From Polytrichum commune (Eukaryota; Streptophyta; Polytrichopsida; Polytrichales; Polytrichaceae), in NCBI GenBank assembly GCA_950295325.1, contig OX485807.1, positions 7,380,501-7,444,500 on the forward strand: 64,000 bases of DNA, in the 5' to 3' direction. Every line of letters starts with the position of its first letter. The first letter of the stretch is position 1. Positions 58,435 through 64,000 of this stretch are shown in pieces. A model generated the notes under the pieces. The model saw only the letters and a program-made list of their open reading frames with translations. It was not told the DNA's origin and searched no databases. Made by a program: the position numbers and the translations under genes.

Positions 58435-58625
58435 ATTATGAACCATCGCAAACCATTGATTTTGAGGTTGAGGTCGTTTGGGAAAGGTGTTCAAATGGTC
58501 GTCTTGGATAAATTATCTTTATAAAACCATTGTGAACCATTGAGAATCATTGCGAACTGTTGGTGCTAAACTTGAGATTGTTTGGGAGAGGTATTCAACA
58601 ATCATTTTGATAAACCGTCACAAAC
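58435..58625 (+). repeat. Two diverged direct units of ~95 bp, third fragment at 59225
   Basis: Words gaaccatcgcaaaccattg, gaggttgaggtcgtttggg and aggtgttcaa recur as gaaccattgagaatcattg, gagattgtttggg and aggtattcaa. A partial third unit lies at 59225-59275. Confidence 0.75.
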
Positions 58626-58813
58626 CCAGGGGGTGCACCTTTCATAATACGTATGAGTATATGTAAATGCAAAAAAAGGGTATTAATTTGAACTTTGCCG
58701 TACTATGTATACATATGCTACACAAATTATAACTTGTAGTTATGTACATGCACAAAGGACCTCTAGAAAGTATAAAACATTGTCACTAGAGTTTATGGGA
58801 TAGGTATTTAATA

Positions 58814-59011
58814 TTGGATGAAACTAATGTTGAACAATTTTTCATTTCCTTATCTCATCCATGCATGTATGGAAGAGATGGTATTAGGGTTTTGGAAGGG
58901 AGTCCACTTCTTGCTTTAGGTTGCAAGAGGACTAGGCCGCACTTCTTTGTGGAGGCTAACCAAAGAAGATATGGATGGCTAATGCAAGTGGTTATACATA
59001 TGATAGCCTGA
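58814..59011 (+). CDS. Unrecognised short frame (65 aa)
   Basis: Includes GIRVLEGSPLLALGCKRTRPHFF, which reads protein-like and ends in a stop. No family is recognised and nothing nearby supports a host gene. It may be the end of a decayed transposon ORF. Confidence 0.2.
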   Translation: MDETNVEQFFISLSHPCMYGRDGIRVLEGSPLLALGCKRTRPHFFVEANQRRYGWLMQVVIHMIA

Positions 59012-59537
59012 TGGGTTGATTGCTATTCAAAAGTTTATTTATATACTTGTGTTAATGACTATATATGAATGTAATTTTTTGTATGTATACATATTGTCAG
59101 TTGTATTTTTATCATTGAAATTGTACGTTTTTTTTTCTTGATTTTACAAAAAAAACTTGTAAATAGAGTATGTTGCAAACGTACGTGATTCTTGGTTTTT
59201 TATAATGAAAATGCACTTGCCTGGGTCGCGAACCATTGCAAACTATTGGTGTTGAGGTTGAGGTCAAGGTTTAGCCAATGTCAAAGTTTAGCCCATGTAA
59301 GCATTTACTTGCCTAACCCAATGGTTATTGCATGGCCATATGAAGGGTCACGAGCAAACGTAGGTTGAAGATATTGCCATGTATGAAATTAGGGTGAGGA
59401 GAGGCTTTCGGGGCGTACTCAAAATGTGGTGTATAGAGAAGTGTTAAATGTATAATACTATCAATATGTGTACATATAGGTGTACAATTAAATATAGTTG
59501 ATATATCCAAGTTGCAATGCAACGGGCCACAATGCTA

Positions 59538-60365
59538 ATTGGAGTATTATACGGCATGACTTGCCACTAACAAAGGATGTAAAATAAACATATGTTATAA
59601 TGTGATTGTATTGGGTGCTCAAAACATGTCAACCATTCTAGATTCAACAAACTATACAAATGAGAGGGCCTCTTTGATCACTTCAGGTGAAAGAATCTCT
59701 TACAACTTTTGCATCTCTCCTCTTATCTTAAGACACGGTATGACAATATTTGTGATTTAAAAAAAAATCACCATATTAGACATACAATGTAGTCTCATTG
59801 TAAAAAGTGATTATTTTGCATCCTTTTGCAGCAACAAGCCTTGCCATATACCACTCTAGTATAATGCAAATGGTCGTAATATGGTTGCTTACTTTAAATG
59901 AAACACTTGTATTTTAGCCGTGCATGGTCAGGTGTGGATGTAAGAACAAACACTAAAATAAGACGTGTTCAAAAGATTGTGGACCATGTGCTCAGAAAAG
60001 TTCACCATTAGGGGTTCAATAGTTAGGATAGTTGGATGGACCTATATGATCATTTAATGAGAAAAAGCATCAACTTTGCTTTGAAATGAATAAATTGTTC
60101 ATACGGACTTTGGAAAGTATGAAACAAGTGGTTGCAATCATGATTTAGATTTGCTAATCATCTTCTACTAATATTGTGTTTCATATCCTACAAGAAGTGG
60201 TTGCAGAGCCCCCCCCCCAAAAAAAAACATTTTCTATCTGGGTAGCACCTTCAATGGTCAATTCTAAATTTCTTTATTGAGCTTTTTGAAATTAGATGAA
60301 CTTTTTAAGACGATTTTGGAGAGATCTAGGCTTGGGCATTTGGAGGTTAAGGCCTGCTTACCTTG
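59538..60365 (+). repeat. Segmental duplicate, partner 57441-58210 (contains full R1)
   Basis: Partner of the preceding unit, with a near-complete R1 at 59895-60205 (gtgcatggtcaggtgtggat through cctacaagaagtggttgcag). A C10 run followed by A9 lies at 60209-60227, at the exact R1 3' edge. Confidence 0.8.
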
Positions 60366-60474
60366 AGGAGAAGTAGGGTAGGGTGGAAACAGTAACCACT
60401 CAAGACCCATCAACCTTCGCTGTCCAATTAGGAGGAGTCAGACATGAGGAGTTGTCGTGACTCGATGACCGGAG

Positions 60475-60860
60475 AGAACGGGTTGAGTGTGAGAAAAAAT
60501 AAACGGTTCAAATTCAAGACTGCAGGAAAAACTACCGGAATCCAAGAATATTACTACTCAAGAATCCAAGAATATTCTCCAACTTCATAAAAAGAAACGA
60601 CCCGAAAGATGTCAACATGAACCCCTGGTTGGTCTCGGAAGCACTAAGGATCTCGACCAATTCAACGATCTGGAAGAACCGGTCAGGAAAATTACCCATC
60701 GTTTTAGAGGAATTTATCGAATATATCCCAATTTAATAAAGGAAGACCGGAGGATGTCAACATGTAACCGGTTGGACTTGCAAACAGTAGGAGGATCTCA
60801 ACAAGATTATTCCCAGAAATCTCCCCGATCACTGGACCGATTATGTGCAATAGATTATCC
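60475..60860 (+). repeat. Two R2 copies in tandem
   Basis: First copy at 60475-60665 (gttcaaattcaagactgcag, gatgtcaacatgaaccc, aggatctcgacca) and second at 60670-60850 (caggaaaattacccatcg, gaggaatttatcgaatat, gatgtcaacatgtaaccgg). The second ends ctccccgatcactg, the R2 terminus. Confidence 0.82.
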
Positions 60861-61084
60861 TCTCCCCGGACACTGTCGTGACAAGTATACGAAAGGCGCA
60901 CAAGCTACGCTACCTCCCTCCCTGCCCTTTATGTGCGTGCAGGTGGGCAGGCAGGCATGCAGGCAGGGGGCTGTGGAGATGATGGAGATGGAGAGTGGGT
61001 GATTTCCCAAGGCATACCTTACTAAAGAACCAACCTGCCATGCTCACGCATTGTGCAACGGAAGAGACGACAACAACCACAGCA

Positions 61085-61545
61085 CTGCTGCACTCCACAT
61101 CCATACATACTACACTTACAGCACTGCTGCACTCCACATCCATACATACTACACTTACACCTGCTGCACTCCACATCCATACATACTACACTTACACCTC
61201 TGCTGCAATCCACATCCATACATACTACACTTACACCACTGTTGCACTCCACATCCATACATACTACACTTACACCTGATGCACTCCACATCCATACATA
61301 CTACACTTACACCTGCTGCACTCCACATCCATACATACTATACTTACACCTGCTGCACTTCACATTCATACATACTAGACTTACACCTGCTGCACTTCAC
61401 ATTCATACATACTAGACTTACACCTGTTGCACTTCACATTCATACATACTAGACTTACACCTGCTGCACTTCACATTCATACATACTAGACTTACACCTG
61501 CTGCACTTCACATTCATACATACTAGACTTACACCTGTTGCTGCT
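61085..61545. repeat. Minisatellite, twelve units of 37-39 bp
   Basis: Units start at 61091, 61130, 61167, 61206, 61245, 61282, 61319, 61356, 61393, 61430, 61467 and 61504. The first seven or eight read cactccacatccatacatac; the last five read cacttcacattcatacatac, with actagac instead of actacac. Two homogenised blocks abut. The unit has no stop in most phases and 37 is not a multiple of 3, so several frames stay open on both strands and give SIHTTLTPAALH-like ORFs. These are artefacts of the repeat. Confidence 0.95.
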
Positions 61546-61664
61546 GATGTGGAGATGAGAGGAGAGGAAAGGAAAGGGAAGGAAAGGAACGGCAAGGCAC
61601 AGAGCATGACTACTGTTTCTGACTACTCCCTTTCCTTCCTCCTTTCCTTCCTTAGGAGCAGCAG

Positions 61665-61765
61665 CACCAGCCTGAGTGCGGTGACATCCCCAACGCCCGC
61701 GTCAATCAGGCTCGCACTCAGGCTCAGAGCCTCATCAGCAGCAGCTTTTGAAACTGTGGAGATGT
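61665..61765 (-). CDS. Possible exon on the minus strand
   Basis: The minus strand reads SKAAADEALSLSASLIDAG then VGDVTALRL with regular, GC-rich codons. It is preceded by a pyrimidine-containing ccacag that could be a splice acceptor (near 61758). The plus strand is also open (61549-61791). No domain is recognised; the reading rests on composition and protein-like character only. Confidence 0.2.
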
Positions 61766-61799
61766 GCGTGCACAATTATCACTTTGCTTAATAACTTGC

Positions 61800-62915
61800 T
61801 TGTGGAGAGCGTTACATCCCACTCCACCGTTGCTGCTTGTTAATTAAGTACAAGCTAGCTTCTGCTTGTGTAACCATCACTACTGTTGAGGATTCCAAGA
61901 GACACGCGATTTCGGCCCTCCCGATCTTGGTTCAGTTAGAATTCTACTGAACCTGGTGGACGCATGTGTGCATGTTTTTGCGGTTACTTTTCCTCGTTCT
62001 CCATCTTTTATTGCTGGAGGGTGGTTGCGTTCCTGTGGACATGGAACTTTTGATATCATCCTTTGATGTCGAGGGTATTAGTTAGTGACATATTTTCATC
62101 ATGAGTTTCGTTTATGTGGAATCGAGTTTATTATGAAGATATGGGTAGACAAATCTCCTCGTTTCAACAGAATTTGAGAATATCTAATGGCTGCAAAGTT
62201 TAAGTTCTCAAGTTGGGGTAGTTAGTAAAAATCTTGTTTGAAATGTTTGATGACGGGATGAATAAGGAAGTTTAGTGAAAATAAAATACATGTATATGGG
62301 ATTTTTAATTTTTTTTTTTCACGTTTGAACTTCATATTCCTAAGTTTTTTAGAGGTGGTCAAAAGTTCATTGACTTGATGATGAGTGTCTCTCACAGTGA
62401 GCTTGAATGCCAATTTCGAATATTTCTAATCCAAGGTGTTAGCAAATCTATGATGAACCATCAACCAAACCAGATTGAAAATTGGCCTTCCCCTTATTTA
62501 ATTATGATTATAAGAAAAGTGCATGTTTTTTGTATCTTTACCTAAATGCATAGGCCCTCCCAATCATATTCATTTTTTAGTGTGGAGTACTCAAAAAAAA
62601 TTCAAAAAAAACACTCCACTTTCTTTTAAACATGTGTATTTATGGTATTTGTTCTTTGATGCTCAACTAAGTGCACAACAATCAAAAGTAGGATTCCATT
62701 TAAGAAAAGTTATCAAATATAATCCACATACCTTAAGGTACGTGCACCTAAGGTGAACGTGTCTTAAATGGTCAGTTTTTGTCATTGAGATTTTAGCAAC
62801 AATCTAGTATAGTTTTTTCTTAAATAAAATAAAAATCTACCTTCTTGTTGTATCATTTTTCAAAGTGACAAGTTTTGCAGTTGTAAAATGACCATGGAAC
62901 CCCCCCCCCTTTCAC
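61800..62915. other. No gene recognised
   Basis: AT-rich. A weak R1-like stretch lies near 62555-62660 and a C10 run at 62900-62909, immediately before an R1 copy. Confidence 0.4.
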
Positions 62916-62919
62916 AAAT

Positions 62920-63045
62920 CATGTTGACTATTGAGCCTAGAATCGTTCATTTTTTTTGAACACATACTCCAATATTTCTTAATTACGCATGTCTATTTGG
63001 TGACCATTCTTAGATCCACGCATGCCCACACACCATTTAAATGAA
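62920..63045 (-). repeat. R1 dispersed repeat, 5' half
   Basis: catgttgactattgagccta, cacatactccaata, gcatgtctatttggtgacca and cacaccatttaaatga in reverse R1 order. Confidence 0.72.
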
Positions 63046-63294
63046 AGATAAGTGAATTATTTGATACTTTTGGCCTTATTGTAAACACTCTTAGAATTTC
63101 AACATATGAAGAGGTTTGGTTTTTGTATTTTATTTTTATTCATTAGCAAATCCAAATGGGGAACATGAGAGTTGACCATGTTTGTTTTAAGTCAAGATGA
63201 AACTTGACATATAGTGGTTTTCTTTCAACTAAGGTGAGAATATTCGTATCATTATTGAAGTGAAGATTTGTATGTTTTGGAATGATCGTACAAG

Positions 63295-63435
63295 TTTGCC
63301 CAATTTTGTTGACTATTCAACCCATAACAATTAACAAATTTTGAGTACATAGTCCATTTTCTTCTACACAATGTCTTTTGGTTGTATGTTTTTAGATTCA
63401 CACTTAACTACACACCAATCAAATATAGGTGTTTG
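63295..63435 (-). repeat. R1 dispersed repeat, 5' half
   Basis: ttgttgactattcaaccca, gagtacatagtcca, caatgtcttttggttgtatg and ccaatcaaatataggtg. Confidence 0.72.
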
Positions 63436-63785
63436 TCTATGAAAAGTCCGCAATTAGGTTTTCTTGCTTTGTGCACATTTCAAACTTGGATATATACCTA
63501 TACGTCAAAATCCATGATAGGTCATGGTTTATGGTGAGTGCACTCATCTTAACTCATAAAGAATATAGGGTCTCAATATGCAGCCAAATACACAATTTAT
63601 ACATCCCTCATCAAGTTCAAAAACCATATGCTATAAGTATTTGTAACCTTAGTTTATACATTTTCTTATGTAAAGAAGGTAATAAAAATCTATTCGTGCT
63701 TGACATTGGTGACCAAAATACAACTTATGTATTTGCATTTGACAAGGGCACCCAAGCTGTGTATTCCAGCTTACATTTCCAATAA
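63429..63785 (+). CDS. Unrecognised open frame (118 aa)
   Basis: Begins inside an R1 copy and runs rightward through AT-rich sequence. Hydrophobic and aromatic-rich, with no motif. Probably a chance frame. Confidence 0.12.
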   Translation: MFVYEKSAIRFSCFVHISNLDIYLYVKIHDRSWFMVSALILTHKEYRVSICSQIHNLYIPHQVQKPYAISICNLSLYIFLCKEGNKNLFVLDIGDQNTTYVFAFDKGTQAVYSSLHFQ

Positions 63786-63864
63786 CATCAAGATACATGC
63801 CCAACTGATTTGAATAGTATAGTTGACAAATGAGTTAATTTTGGATATTGTCACTTTTCACAGA

Positions 63865-64000
63865 ATAGGATCAAATTAAAGTTGTAGCTCAAATACAATA
63901 TTTTGTGCATGGAGAGGCCCAGTTCAGGACTCCCGAATGCTTAAGGGCTGAGTACCATGTTAGGTTTAACACTTTGCATGCTCTATTGAATTCATTTTTG
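63865..64000 (+). repeat. Dispersed repeat partner of 2970-3052
   Basis: gtagctcaaatacaat, ttttgtgcatgg and gaggcccagttc parallel the left-end sequence. It runs toward the window edge. Confidence 0.5.

Noticed and set aside
61085-61545. CRISPR-like array or repetitive protein gene
   Set aside because: Units are contiguous with no unique spacers, so it is not CRISPR. The open frames follow from a 37-bp stop-poor unit, not from coding selection.
1-64000. tRNA, rRNA, riboswitch or bacterial operon structures
   Set aside because: No convincing tRNA B-box context, rRNA core words, or clustered co-directional genes were seen by eye. A covariance-model scan would be decisive and was not possible.

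Overview
The window looks like repeat-dominated nuclear DNA of a eukaryote. It is AT-rich and has no operon-like gene packing, no bacterial promoter or ribosome-binding-site logic, no recognisable tRNA or rRNA gene, and no long conserved host gene. What can be recognised is transposon biology: hAT, pogo/Tigger-like, PIF/Harbinger-like, Mutator-like and possibly CACTA-like DNA elements, plus two different non-LTR retrotransposon families in decay. The mixture fits a plant or other streptophyte genome (seedless plant or charophyte-like alga is my guess), but the sequence alone does not fix the species.

Layout. At 0.6-4.0 kb there is a 131-bp tandem repeat, a complete hAT derivative with 8-bp target duplications (1232-2796), and a 641-bp element with a helix-turn-helix ORF. 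At 4.5-9.1 kb there is an inverted repeat pair, several copies of a dispersed ~300-bp repeat (here R1), a PIF/Harbinger-like element with a nested palindrome, and a Mutator-like MITE with a perfect 10-bp target duplication. At 9.9-12.4 kb there is a second inverted pair and a LINE 3' fragment. At 14-21.6 kb there are more R1 copies, a fragment of a second retrotransposon, a foldback MITE with TTA duplications, and a ~45-47-bp minisatellite. At 24.8-29.7 kb a second copy of the first hAT sits inside a retrotransposon pseudogene, and a third, different hAT derivative follows. At 33-46.5 kb there is a foldback element (R2), the best copy of the second retrotransposon, R3/R4 repeats and a 513-bp Harbinger-like MITE. 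At 49.8-51.5 kb a LINE reverse transcriptase pseudogene is split by an R2 insertion. At 52-61.6 kb there are R3 clusters, a ~240-bp tandem array, an ~800-bp segmental duplication, R2 copies and a 37-bp minisatellite.

No coding region here is confidently a functional host gene. The longest ORF (380 aa) is the C-terminal half of a hAT transposase. The main value of the window is its insertion history: target duplications, paralogous empty sites and nested insertions can be read directly. Family names R1, R2, R3, R4 and R7 are local labels. All family assignments rest on motifs read by eye and were not checked against a database.
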